64,000 nt of DNA from contig CM119271.1 in the NCBI GenBank assembly GCA_051294375.1, positions 3,620,610 through 3,684,609 of the forward strand, given 5' to 3'. Within the stretch, counting starts at the first letter, position 1. Every line of letters starts with the position of its first letter. Source of the stretch: Paraspadella gotoi. Taxonomy: Eukaryota; Chaetognatha. Of the stretch, positions 44,053 through 56,700 are shown in pieces. The position numbers were made by a program, and so were the translations under genes. The notes below the pieces were generated by a model. It made no database searches and was not told the DNA's origin. It saw only the letters and a list, made by a program, of their open reading frames with translations.

Positions 44053-46336
44053 CCCCTCTCTCTCTAAACCTTCTTTCCTTCTTGGGTGGGCCGTGAATTG
44101 AATATCAAAATGCAGTTATTGCGTTCGAGATTTTCTTTCTTTTTTTTCTCTTTCTTTCTTTTTCTCTCCTTTCAAGGCGAAAAAACACGAGACACGCTTG
44201 TCTGTCTGTCCGTCCGTTCGTTTGACTTACGGTAAGACAGATTGACGTACATACTTCCTCTTACTTATGGTCTAATAATCGTCCCATATTGAACATAGTG
44301 CGCACTGCACACTCATAGCAGAATCACTGAAAATGACGAGAGGAAAAAAAAAAATTTCGCCGATGAAATCAAAGGTATTTCAAGGACCTCCTCAGTGCGT
44401 CAAGGCTTTTCCCCTTTTGCCAAGTGCAATCTCTCTCTCACTCTCTCTCTGTCTCTCTCTTCCTCCCACTCTCTCTCTCTCTCTCTCCCTTCCTTTCCCC
44501 CCCTCTCTCTCCCTCTCTCTCGTTCCCAAGATCTCTTTCCACAATTCTTATGAAATATTTAGGGCAGGCATTTCTATAAATCATGTTCTGGCAAAATCGT
44601 CTGCCATGAAGGGGCAATTGATGCTGAATATGTAATGCGATTTCGCAGGGAAGCCTTTTAAATATTTAAAATAAATAAGGATATTCGTTTTCGTTTTTTT
44701 TAATAATTTTTGTTTAAATTTAATAAGAAAAACCTTAAACATTATTTTAGCGTTTTTTTTTGTTTCGCTGATCTTATTTTTCTCATGATAAGTTGACATA
44801 CAAAAATTACTGTTTTGACTAAGTATTGATTAATAAACATATTCTGTTAATTGTCTTGTGGTAGATAATAATATAAATCTGTAAGAGATTTTCCTTCATT
44901 TCCTTCATTTCCTACATATTGACAAAAAAGTTTTAAATTTTTAACTTTTAAATTTTTAAGTTTTGAATTTTTTGAGCAAACGTTTGCTCAATTTAATTTT
45001 AGTAGCAGAAAATAATTCTGCTTTTGTTTACTACGTTTGTTTAGTAATCTCTCTTTGATAAAAAGTGTCTCATTTTAAAATTTTCTATCGTCAAAACCAG
45101 TTTCCTTTTTTCTCTTTTCCCTCGTCGTGAATTTCCTTTCTTTTTCGTTGTGATTGCGTATTGGAAGACGTTTTTAATGTTTTTCTACAACGACTTTATT
45201 TGTAAAAACGTACATGTTTCGGCTTACATACATCTTTTTACCTAAACAAGTCTCGATTTCATGTTTCCTTTTTTCTCTCTTTCGTCAAAAATTTCTTTAA
45301 AAATTAGCGATTTACTTATCCCTCAAAAATTGTACAATATTTTTTTTTTCTTCAATTTTTTTTCCGTTTATTAACTGTTGCTACCTATTAGGAGGATTTG
45401 TTTCTTACTTTCTCTACTCTATTTTTAATCTTAAATGACGCAAGTATCAAAGTATTATTAGTGCCACAGTAACAGTTCAGCTTGAGCCCTTGAAAGCGAT
45501 TTACAAGTATTGGCGCAGCCACTGGTTTCAATTTGTCGAAACTCGTTTTTTTTTCCCTCGTTTCCCTTTTGTCCGTTTTCGTCTCGCTTCAACGTTCCCC
45601 TTTTCGCGCCTCCTGTCGTCTTTATTTGTCTCGTATCTTTATGTCCCCATTAAGCAAAGAGCCAAGAACAAGAATAAAAACGACGGTACACGAACGACGA
45701 CGATGACGATGACGAGGACGATGATGACAATGACGATAACAACGAAGAAAACCAGGTGAAGGCGAAGAAAAACGAACGTGAAGATTAAGACATTGACCAA
45801 AAAAAGAGAAAAAAAAAAGAGAGGAATTAATAGAAAACAAGATCGGTGCCGCAGTTACTTTCTTAGCCCGTGTATTTATGAAATGCATTTGATCGTAATT
45901 CCGTCTTTTATTCTTCATAGTTTTAGGATTTCCTGAAGGCGGCGCTAGCAGTCCCTTAGATTTTAGGTTTTTTTCCCTATCCTAACAAATGAGCAACGAA
46001 CTATAGGCGAGTTATGAGGATTTTTAATGGAAGTGGGACAGACAGACGGACAGACATATCGACCAACCGATAAGTGACTTATTGAATCGCTCCGCTCAAC
46101 TACAGCGACAACTACAGCGACGACGACGATTTTGGCAACAACAACAACAACAAGAAAAACAACGACGACGACGACGACGAGACCAAGAGACCTAGTCCTA
46201 GAATCCAAATCTGAGACGAACATCAATGTTGAAGACAGAATTAGCTGAATCAAGGGCAATTGTAATAATCAGAGTGAGGTGTGGCGCAGTGAGAGGAAAG
46301 GGGGAAAAAGTAAGTTAAAGTTATAGAGAGGAAGGG
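43892..46336. other. AT-rich DNA with pyrimidine and triplet tracts, no gene seen
   Basis: Contains (TC)n at 44,010-44,066 and 44,428-44,522, (GAC/GAT)n at 45,694-45,740, and CAA/GAC triplets at 46,100-46,185. A homopolymer-rich AT stretch covers 44,640-45,440. Confidence 0.6.
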
Positions 46337-46546
46337 AAGTTAGAGTTTCTTTGTAACCAATCTCTGAAATATTTTCGGTGCAATGAACACCAAAAGTTTT
46401 ATGATAAAATATATATTTGTCTTTGTTTCAGGGAACCAAAATCCCCGAAACAAAAACACACATTTATTTATAATTTTTGATATAAAACTTTTGGTGTTCA
46501 TTGCGCCGAAAATATTTCTCAATTGGTTACAAAGAAACTATAACTT
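46337..46546. mobile_element. 210-bp hairpin element (MITE-like)
   Basis: An almost complete palindrome. The left arm AAGTTAGAGTTTCTTTGTAA, GGTGCAATGAACACCAAAAG and on to TTTGTTTCAGGG is matched by the reverse complement of the right arm with about one difference in six or seven bases, leaving a loop of about 10 nt (AACCAAAATC). It has no coding capacity. The TA next to GTTTCTTTG on the right may be a TA target duplication, but the left side reads TAGA. A transcript would fold into one long hairpin. Confidence 0.7.
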
Positions 46547-46806
46547 TTGACAGCCTCGCCAGGTCAGTTATATTGAAACATTGACGTTTGACAGCCTCGC
46601 CATTGTCAGTTACATTGAAACATTGACGTTTGACAGCCTCGCCAATGTCAGTTACATTGAAACATTGACGTTTGACAGCCTCGCCATTGTCAGTTACATT
46701 GAAACATTGACGTTTGACAGCCTCGCCAATGTCAGTTACATTGAAACATTGACGTTTGACAGCCTCGCCATTGTCAGTTACATTGAAACATTGACGTTTG
46801 ACAGGA
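46547..46806 (+). repeat. 42-bp minisatellite, about 6 copies, alternating two unit types
   Basis: Units TTTGACAGCCTCGCCATTGT plus CAGTTACATTGAAACATTGACG. After the first unit, copies alternate strictly between CCATTGTC and CCAATGTC, which makes an 84-bp higher-order period. The array stays open as (TFDSLA[I/N]VSYIETL)n at 46,581-46,826, because 42 is a multiple of three. It begins where the hairpin element ends. I do not regard the frame as a gene. Confidence 0.9.
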
Positions 46807-46999
46807 AGCCGTCAGGTTGTCGGTGATGAATCGCGAGCGAATGAAACTTCTTCTCCCGCGTGAAACAAAACAAGAAAGAGACGCGGCGACGCTTCACCGA
46901 TTAATCACTTTTGTCTTTCACCATCTGTCTTTCTCTCTTTCTTTTTTTCTTTCTTTCTCTTTGTCTGTCTGTCTTTCTTTCTTTCTTTCTGTCTTTCTG

Positions 47000-47051
<52 letters not shown>

Positions 47052-47356
47052 TGTTTTAGATCCTTTGTTTCTTTTTCTTCTCTTTGTTACTTTCTCTCTT
47101 TTTTTTCTCTNNNNNNNNNNNNNNNNNNNNNNNNNNNNNNNNNNNNNNNNNNNNNNNNNNNNNNNNNNNNNNNNNNNNNNNNNNNNNNNNNNNNNNNNNN
47201 NNNNNNNNNNNNNNNNNNNNNNNNNNNNNNNNNNNNNNNNNNNNNNNNNNNNNNNNNNNNNNNNNNNNNNNNNNNNNNNNNNNNNNNNNNNNNNNNNNNN
47301 NNNNNNNNNNNNNNNNNNNNNNNNNNNNNNNNNNNNNNNNNNNNNNNNNNNNNNNN

Positions 47357-47392
<36 letters not shown>

Positions 47393-47505
47393 CCCCTTTG
47401 ACGTGGAGGTATTAAGCCATCATATTTATCCCAGCGTCTTTTTCCCTTCCGAAGTCGGACAACGCCGAGGCCGATGGGATTTAATTCTTCTAACAGAGCG
47501 TGAGA

Positions 47506-47567
<62 letters not shown>

Positions 47568-50500
47568 AGAAAGTGGGAGAAGGAAAAAAGAATTTAAGAG
47601 AGAGAATGAATAAAATTATCGAAAAAAAGTAATATTGTCGCAAGGGTACTGACAAAGGAGAAAGCCATTCATGAGAAGACACTTCAAGGGTGCGGCCACT
47701 GGTCAGTGGTCACTTATAGAATGAAATTCAGCTGAACTCTCCGTGTCGGTGGTTAAATATTGGGTGGTGTAAATACAAGCAACCAAAGACTTGCAATTAA
47801 AGAAAAAAAAAGTAAACTGCAAAGAGGTACATGTTAAAATACTTATACTTATATGACATCTCTTTCGTGAAATTGACGATTAAACCAGCTGATCCGATAA
47901 TTGTTGACAGTAGGCTAACATGATATTGTAAGTATATCTAATGATAGAGATAACGTAGTAGTTTGTTAGATCAGTGAAAAAAACGGAAACTACATGGTAC
48001 ATGCTATAGTCGATAGGGAGAAAATTAGATAAAGGGAAAGAGAGGGGGAGAGAGAGAGAGAGAAGAGAAAGAGAGAGGGAGAGAGAGATAGAGATAGATA
48101 GAGAAAGAGAGACAGAGACAAAGAGAGAAAGAGAGAAAGAGAGAGAGCGAGAGAGAAAGAGGAACAGAGACAAAGAGACAAAGAGAGAGAGAGATAGAGA
48201 GAGGGTTCTGGAGAGAAAACGCAACCGAGAGAAAATAATTATTCTTTCTGCGTTTTCCCTTTTACAATACACCGGCACGTTTTAAGCTTTCCTTTCCCAC
48301 TTTCCTTTTGGCACCCTTTGCTCATTTGAGTGCGAGAGAGAGGGAGANNNNNNNNNNNNNNNNNNNNNNNNNNNNNNNNNNNNNNNNNNNNNNNNNNNNN
48401 NNNNNNNNNNNNNNNNNNNNNNNNNNNNNNNNNNNNNNNNNNNNNNNNNNNNNNNNNNNNNNNNNNNNNNNNNNNNNNNNNNNNNNNNNNNNNNNNNNNN
48501 NNNNNNNNNNNNNNNNNNNNNNNNNNNNNNNNNNNNNNNNNNNNNNNNNNNNNNNNNNNNNNNNNNNNNNNNNNNNNNNNNNNNNNNNNNNNNNNTCCTC
48601 CTCCTCCTCCTCCTCCTCCTTTCTCCTTATCATGAATCTGTTTGTCAATATGCGGCGAGAAAGGCGCCAGCCGCCGCGGCATCAAGGCGTTGGGAGAGGG
48701 ATAGAGAGAGAGAGAAAGGATGGGGAGAGAGGAAGGGGAATAAAGAGAGGAAAATAGGGGAGAGAAAGATAGGGAGAAAGAGATAGAGAAAGGAGAGTTA
48801 GAGAGGGGAAGAAAGAGAGGAAAATGGGAGGAAAGAAAAGGAACGATTTTATTAAATGTCGTGAAATTTACTTGAATACCATAAATCGAATCGTCAGGTT
48901 GCAAGTTCGAATTTTAAAAAGGCGTTGTGGATCTTCAAAGAGANNNNNNNNNNNNNNNNNNNNNNNNNNNNNNNNNNNNNNNNNNNNNNNNNNNNNNNNN
49001 NNNNNNNNNNNNNNNNNNNNNNNNNNNNNNNNNNNNNNNNNNNNNNNNNNNNNNNNNNNNNNNNNNNNNNNNNNNNNNNNNNNNNNNNNNNNNNNNNNNN
49101 NNNNNNNNNNNNNNNNNNNNNNNNNNNNNNNNNNNNNNNNNNNNNNNNNNNNNNNNNNNNNNNNNNNNNNNNNNNNNNNNNNNNNNNNNNNNNNNNNNNN
49201 NNNNNNNNNNNNNNNNNNNNNNNNNNNNNNNNNNNNNNNNNNNNNNNNNNNNNNNNNNNNNNNNNNNNNNNNNNNNNNNNNNNNNNNNNNNNNNNNNNNN
49301 NNNNNNNNNNNNNNNNNNNNNNNNNNNNNNNNNNNNNNNNNNNNNNNNNNNNNNNNNNNNNNNNNNNNNNNNNNNNNNNNNNNNNNNNNNNNNNNNNNNN
49401 NNNNNNNNNNNNNNNNNNNNNNNNNNNNNNNNNNNNNNNNNNNNNNNNNNNNNNNNNNNNNNNNNNNNNNNNNNNNNNNNNNNNNNNNNNNNNNNNNNNN
49501 NNNNNNNNNNNNNNNNNNNNNNNNNNNNNNNNNNNNNNNNNNNNNNNNNNNNNNNNNNNNNNNNNNNNNNNNNNNNNNNNNNNNNNNNNNNNNNNNNNNN
49601 NNNNNNNNNNNNNNNNNNNNNNNNNNNNNNNNNNNNNNNNNNNNNNNNNNNNNNNNNNGAGGAAAGGAAAAAAGGGAGGAAAGGAGAACAATAAAGGGTT
49701 GAAAGAGAAAAATAAAGGGAGGAAAGAGAAAAGGGAGGAAAGGAGAAAAATAAAGGGAGAAAATCGCGGGTTTTTGTTCTTTTTATTCAAACAAAACAAT
49801 CATAAAATGGTAACAATTAGCGCCAGATTTAATTAAAACAATTAGATCGAAACCAAAAATATAAAACAAAGAAACAAGCATGAGAGATAGAAAAAAGAAT
49901 TGTTCTCGATGAAAAAGCGAAAGAAATGTGAGGTTTTTGTGAATCGTTTCGCACCTGAAAAAAAATGGGAAGGAAACGACCACTCACCACTCACAGTTCA
50001 CCAACAACCGGTTTGACCTCATGTACTTCTCATCCTCTTTTTCTTCTCGAAACTTTATCATCTCTTCTCCCCTCTCCCTGCGCTCTTCTCTCCCTCTCTC
50101 TTCTCTTCCTCTCCCTTCTCTCATTCTCTCTCTCTCCCCCTCTCCCTTCTCCATTTTCCCCCTCTCCCTTCTCTCCCTTCCCCTGCACATTCTGCATTCG
50201 CTCATTGGATTTTCATTACGGATTCATTATGTTTGAATGCGTTAAGAATGATGATAATCCTGTTAGTGATTAAACTTGATCTTTGACTTTGTGATTAAAA
50301 ATTTTATTTACAAACTAGGTCATGGATTCGATTAAATGTTGTAACGGGTACTAAAAGTTAAATTGGATAAGGTTACTTTAATTTTTAATATATATTTCAT
50401 CTTCATTCATTTATTTTTTATTTCAATTCTTTTCCAGCTTTTTCAGTTTTCTCAATCTCGTTCTAAAGTCATTTGTAATAAGGTAAAAAAAAAGAAGTCA

Positions 50501-51039
50501 AGCGAGGTCAAGATATGAAGTTACCACAGCTTCGATGTATCTGTCCTTCGTAAAGATTGTTATTTTTTTCAGACTAACAACCGTGTCACTCAAAAAAAAA
50601 ANNNNNNNNNNNNNNNNNNNNNNNNNNNNNNNNNNNNNNNNNNNNNNNNNNNNNNNNNNNNNNNNNNNNNNNNNNNNNNNNNNNNNNNNNNNNNNNNNNN
50701 NNNNNNNNNNNNNNNNNNNNNNNNNNNNNNNNNNNNNNNNNNNNNNNNNNNNNNNNNNNNNNNNNNNNNNNNNNNNNNNNNNNNNNNNNNNNNNNNNNNN
50801 NNNNNNNNNNNNNNNNNNNNNNNNNNNNNNNNNNNNNNNNNNNNNNNNNNNNNNNNNNNNNNNNNNNNNNNNNNNNNNNNNNNNNNNNNNNNNNNNNNNN
50901 NNNNNNNNNNNNNNNNNNNNNNNNNNNNNNNNNNNNNNNNNNNNNNNNNNNNNNNNNNNNNNNNNNNNNNNNNNNNNNNNNNNNNNNNNNNNNNNNNNNN
51001 NNNNNNNNNNNNNNNNNNNNNNNNNNNNNNNNNNNNNNN
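46807..51039. other. Microsatellite-rich DNA with four large gaps, no gene seen
   Basis: Contains (TTTC)n at 46,960-47,052, (CT)n at 47,357-47,388, (GA)n at 47,512-47,563, purine tracts at 48,020-48,205 and 48,690-48,830, (TCC)n at 48,596-48,620 and pyrimidine tracts at 50,060-50,180. Gaps take up nearly 40% of the stretch. Confidence 0.65.
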
Positions 51040-52125
51040 AGAGAAGAGAAGAGAGAGAGAGGAGAAGAGAGATGGGAGAGAAGAGAGAGAGAGAGAGAAG
51101 AGAACAATCTGGACGGAGCGAGTGAGATAGGGAGATGGAGTCAACGAAAATTTGAAATTCAGTGAGATTTTCGCTTGGGTTTGTTCCCAAACAACGAAAC
51201 GCTGTCGGTGAAACTGAGCGGAATAATTAATTTCCATCCCTGAATATTTTTTTTTCGCTCTTTACTATTTGTGAATTTTTTTTTTATTTATGAAAGTAGG
51301 TGTCGACAGAGAAAAATTGTTTTGGCTTTTTTTTTTACACTTAAAACCGTTTTAAATATTCTAATATTCAAATAAACTTTTTTTTGGAGAAAGTTGATAG
51401 TACCAACTGTGTTTTCATATCCTGAAAAAAAAATTTTGTCGCTTATTTATATTTTAAAATTTGAAACTTTAAGTATAGCCTTAACGAGAAATAAAATTTG
51501 GTTCTTGTTTGTGCTAAACCTATTTTAAACAATAGTTTGAATTAAATGAAACTCAAATTCGATTGCAAACTTTCTATTTATTGTACGAATTGTAATTCTT
51601 TGACAAAACAATAGAACTAAACATGAAACAATAAAGTAAATCGACGCCGACGACGACGAAGACGACGACGACGCCGACGACGACGACGCCGACAACGACG
51701 ACGACGACGACGTCGACGACGCCGACGCCGACCTTGGCAGGAGGCAAATCCAGATCCTGGTTAATGAGCGCAAGAAGGAGTTTCGGATTCCTTCGGTCCG
51801 GGACATTAGACATCACGCACAGACTCACTGAGCTCACGCACGAGAATTTCACAGGAAATAGCGTGATCAAGGCGGAGAAGGGAGGGGGGAGAAAAAGAGA
51901 GAGGGAGGGGAAGTAGGGAAAGGAAGTGCAGGGAGAATGAGAAAGAAACAAGAAAAATGAGGGAGAAATTTATATAATTTTCTCCCATTTGTTTCCTTCA
52001 GTCTGCAGAATAAGAACCCGATTTTTTTTTTTAACCAGAAAACTTGACGTTTGAATTCATAACAAAGAATATAATAAAAGGAAGAATAAAAAAAGAAAAT
52101 ATTTAGATTTGGTAGTCGCAGGATT
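51040..52125 (+). repeat. First copy of a 1.1-kb direct duplication
   Basis: Repeats at about 53,760-54,830. Landmarks are GAGTGAGATAGGGAGATGGA, CCAAACAACGAAACGCTGTC, the GAC/GCC triplet tract at 51,640-51,735, AGCGCAAGAAGGAGTTTCGG and CATCACGCACAGACTCACTG. This copy has fewer insertions in homopolymers. No gene recognised. Confidence 0.85.
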
Positions 52126-52335
52126 GTGCCCACGTATTATTGGGCCCATAAAATTGCGTCCCAAGGATTGCACTCACGTAGCATTGCGCCCATATAGAAT
52201 TGCACCCATGGTATTCCGCTCACGTAAGATTGCGCCCACATGGGATTCCGCCCTGTAGGATTCCGCCCACGTAGAATTGCGCCCATAGTATTGCGCCCAA
52301 AGGATTGTACCCATGATTGATTCCACGTGGGTACA
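52120..52335. repeat. Degenerate 14-17 bp tandem repeat
   Basis: About a dozen imperfect units of the type ATTGCGCCCACGTAGG / ATTCCGCCCATGTAG. On the minus strand the phrase reads as a drifting MGAILRGRNPTGRNPM-like frame up to 52,415. A far noisier version is recognisable at about 54,860-55,150. Confidence 0.75.
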
Positions 52336-52463
52336 ATCCTAATGGAACCTATTGCCTTGATTTGACAAAGTTTAACAACTTTCAATAATAGGTGATTTAA
52401 AATCGGCTGATACACGTAGACGGAACGAATTCAAATAAACTAATTAATGCGAGGCAATGATTG

Positions 52464-52589
<126 letters not shown>

Positions 52590-52713
52590 GGGAGGCAGCG
52601 GCAGACGGGGGACGCCTCCTGACAGGAAAACAGATTGGAGGCAAGCCTGTCACTAAACCTTCTTTCTTTTTAGCTTCCATCTCGCTTTCTTTCTTTCTTC
52701 TTTTTATTTCTTT

Positions 52714-52805
<92 letters not shown>

Positions 52806-53131
52806 TCACATCTTTTAGTTTCTTTCCTATTTAATTCCATTTTCTCACTAATTTCATCTTCGACTAATTTTACATTTTTTGTTTTGTAACCGCGCTCGGT
52901 ACAAAACCGTATCACGTAATTCGTACTGAGATTTAATTTCGTTTCGTTCTCACGTTTCATCGTCACGAATTCACGGATCTTATCACACTTCACCGCTTTA
53001 ACTCTCACTCCCTGTTTATAAATCTTTCTCTTTCACTGATTTCATAATTTTCACTTTCTCTTTTCTCCTTTCAGTTCATTTCTATTTTTTTCCTTCCCAA
53101 GATTACAGAATAATAAAAAATTCATTTATAG

Positions 53132-53191
<60 letters not shown>

Positions 53192-53624
53192 CAACAATCA
53201 ATCGAATCAATCAATCACGCGCCAAGCAGCGATTTAGTTCCGGTCGAACACAATCGTGAGGATTGTCTGACGTCTAAAAATGCGGGGATAATTTTTGAAA
53301 GTTAATTTCTCATTAGGTAATTAATCTCGCTGAACGAGTCGAACAGTAAAACGATAACATCACAGGCTTTTACTGCTTTTTTTTTTCAGTGAGAAAACAT
53401 GGGGATTCAGCGGCGAAAACAGTCGGACTTAATGATTAGCGAAACAGCGTTGAGCGATCGGGTAACGAGGAGCCTCTCATTATCGTCGTTGTTGTCGTCG
53501 TTGTTGTCTTTTACCGTTGCCGATTAAAGAAAAATGTGGTTTTGTGGGAACACTTTGAATAATAATTGTTTGCGTATTTTGTTTTGAAATGATATGTACC
53601 AAAAAGACGAATATTAAATTTGTA

Positions 53625-53735
53625 ACAGCCGAGATTCGAACCTTCGACCTTCATATCCGCGTCACACCGGCCCNNNNNNNNNNNNNNNNNNNNNNNNNGT
53701 CGGACCAGAGACCGCTGATCTATCGCACAGCATGC
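53625..53735 (-). repeat. Possible tRNA-derived SINE fragments either side of a gap
   Basis: On the minus strand TAGATCAGCGGTCTCTGGTC (A-box-like, right of the gap) is followed after the 25 N by GGTCGAAGGTTCGAATCTCG (B-box-like). The two halves may not be contiguous in the genome, because the right flank of this gap appears to be a misplaced copy. Confidence 0.25.
53674..53698. other. 25-N gap followed by direct copies of its left flank
   Basis: Sequence from 51,040-52,125 recurs at about 53,760-54,830, and 53,260-53,673 recurs at about 57,370-57,830. Confidence 0.95.
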
Positions 53736-56700
53736 AGAGACGCTGAGGAGACGAGAGACGGGCGAGAGATAAGATGAAGAGAGAGACGATCTGGACTTGA
53801 GAGCGAGTGAGATAGGGAGATGGAGTCAACGAAAAATTTGAAAATTAGTGAGATTTTCGCTTGGGTTTGTTCCCAAACAACGAAACGCTGTCGGTGAAAC
53901 TGAGCGGGAATAATTATTAATTTCCATCCCTGAATATTTTTTTTTTCGCTCTTACTTACTTTGTGAATTTTTTTTTATTTTATGAAAGTAGGTGTCGACA
54001 GAGAAAAAATTGTTTTGGCTTTTTTTTTTACACTTTTAAAACCGTTTTTAAAATATTCTAATATCTCAAATAAACTTTTTTTTGGAGAAAGTGATAGTCA
54101 CCAACTGTGTTTTCATATCCTGAAAAAAAATAATTTTGGTCGCTTATTTATGATTTTAAAATTTTGAACTTTAAGTATAGCCTTAACGAGAAATATAAAT
54201 TTGGTTCTTGTTTGTTGCTAAAACCTATTTTAAACAAATAGTTTGAATTAAATGAAACTCAAATTCGATTGCAAACTTTTCTATTTATTGTACGAATTGT
54301 AATTCTTTGACAAAACAATAGAAACTAAACATGAAACAATAAAGTAAATCGACGCCGACGACGACGAAGTACGACGACGACGCCGACGACGACGACGCCG
54401 ACACGACGACGACGACGACGTCGACGACGCCACGCCGACCTTGGCAGGAGGCAAATCCAGATTCCTGGTTAATGAGCGCAAGAAGGAGTTTCGGATTCCT
54501 TCGGTCCGGGACATTAGACATCACGCACAGACTCACTGAGCTCACGCACGAGAATTTCACAGGAAATAGCGTGATCAAGGCGGAGAAGGGAGGGGGGAGA
54601 AAAAGAGAGAGGGAGGGGAAGTAGGGAAAGGAAGTGCAGGGAGAATGAGAAAGAAACAAGAAAAATGAGGGAGAAATTTATATAATTTTCTCCCATTTGT
54701 TTCCTTCAGTCTCAGAATAAGAACCGATTTTTTTTTTTAACCAGAAAACTTGACCGTTTGAATTTCATAACAAAGAATATATAAAAGGAAGAATATATTA
54801 ATAAAAAAGGAAAAATTATTTGAGATATTGGTTCAGGTTGTATAGTCGCAAGGAGGTATTAGTGCCCAAGCGTATAAATAGTTGGGACCCACTAGAAAAT
54901 TTTGGCAGTAACGTTCAAAGCCAAGAGAATTTGCACTCAACAGATAGAAGAGAGGATTAGCCGAGCCAAAAAGAAAATATAGGCAATTAGCACCCATGGG
55001 GGAAAAGCTTATTCCGCCTCACGCTAGAGTTGCGGCCCCAGAAATGAGGGAGAATCCCCGCGAAGACCTTGTTAGGAATTCCGCCCCACCGTAGAATTGC
55101 TTGCCTCATAGTATTGCAAAGAGCAGCCCAAAGGATATTGTCACCCCAATGGATTGATTCCACGATTTGCAGGTACGAATCCTAAAAGCTGAGCGAAGAA
55201 AAAGAAAGCAACTAGCAATTTGGCCTTTGAGCTTTGACAAAAAAAGTTTAACAACTTTCAATATAGTCAAGACCGTGAATAAAGAAGAAAGAAAAGAAAG
55301 AAAGAAGAGAAAAGAAAGGAATGTTCCTCCCACAAGCCAACAGACAGAAGAAAGAAAGAGAAGCAAAGAAAGAAAAAAGAAGACAAGCAAGAAGACAAAG
55401 CAAGCAGGCAAGCAATGCAAGGTGCAAGGCAACGCAAGGCGCCCAAGGCAATGTGTCAAAATCGGGGCCAACTTGAATACACGTGAGAAGCCAGGAAGCG
55501 ATATCTCACAAAAGCCAATAAACTGAGAAAATATAAAATGCAGAAAGAGAACAGTGGCAGATTGATTTTGAACACAAGGAAGAGGAAGAGTAAAGCAGAG
55601 AAGAGTTAAGCCGCGCCTAAAGATTTGTAGAAGAAGTAAATAAAAGACCAGAGGGGAGGAGAAAAGAAAAGTGAGACCTTAAAGAACGCCCAAAGGTTGT
55701 CGATGGGGAGAAGAGACGATAATCAAATGGAGAACACGCATTTCTAGATTCTTGAACCGTGGTTCTTCACTAACGCTTACCGACTCTCTAGAGGCGAAGC
55801 CCCTGCTGAATGCACTAATGAATATCCTTTCCGACAGTTGAGCCGAATCTTTCACACCTCTCTTCTAAGTCTGCTCGTCTTTCTCCGCCCGATAGAATGG
55901 GTGCGTCTCCGACGACTCTCTCCACCCCCCGCTCTGCCCGCCCTCGGACGCTCCCGACGAGGGAGAGCAGAGCGAGGAGACCCAAGACCTGAGTAGCAAA
56001 AAGAGATGAAGAGACCCGAGCTAGAAAGATTCGGGCAAAACGCTGCAGACGGGAAAGGAACAGTCCGTACCGCTTGTACTCGACGGGAAAGCACAAAACA
56101 AGATTGCGACGGTCAAGCCCGACGCCTTGGTCAACCTAAGACACCCCTGGTACCTTCTCCTTGTGAACCAGTCTCTCCATGCCCGACTTTCGTAACCGTT
56201 CTCTACTTACTCATCCCTCTTTTTGTTTTATTTCTGTTCTTCTGGTTCTTCACTCGTATTTCTTTTTTTTCTATGTATCCTCTATACAAATTTTGATGTA
56301 CCTCTTCTTCTTTCTTTCTCTGACTTCTGCTCCCTATTCTCGTGTATCCTCTTTTTGCGTTTTTGCTATTGATATTCTAAATTTCTTTTCTTCCCTCGCT
56401 TCGCTTCTCTTTTCTTTGTGCAGCATACTTTTTAGTTTCTTTCTGCGTATATTATTTGTTCCATTTTCTTTCAAATCATCTTCGCACTAAATTTGATACC
56501 ATTGTTTTTGATCTATATATAGTAACCGACGGAGGCATACATTGCCCCGAGGGCGGTGACAAAAACGACAAGAATAATTGTTCACGTGTATGTAATTCGC
56601 TAAACTGAGATTTGTAAACAATGTTTCGTTTCTGTTCTCTTCACCCTCGACCATTTCATACGTCTATTTCTCTCTCCGTCAGTATTTCTGCCACATGTGC

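Noticed and set aside
55815-56096. 93-codon minus-strand frame in GC-richer DNA
   Set aside because: It lies in the insertion-rich block that appears to be a noisy duplicate. Two overlapping frames are open and no homology is evident.
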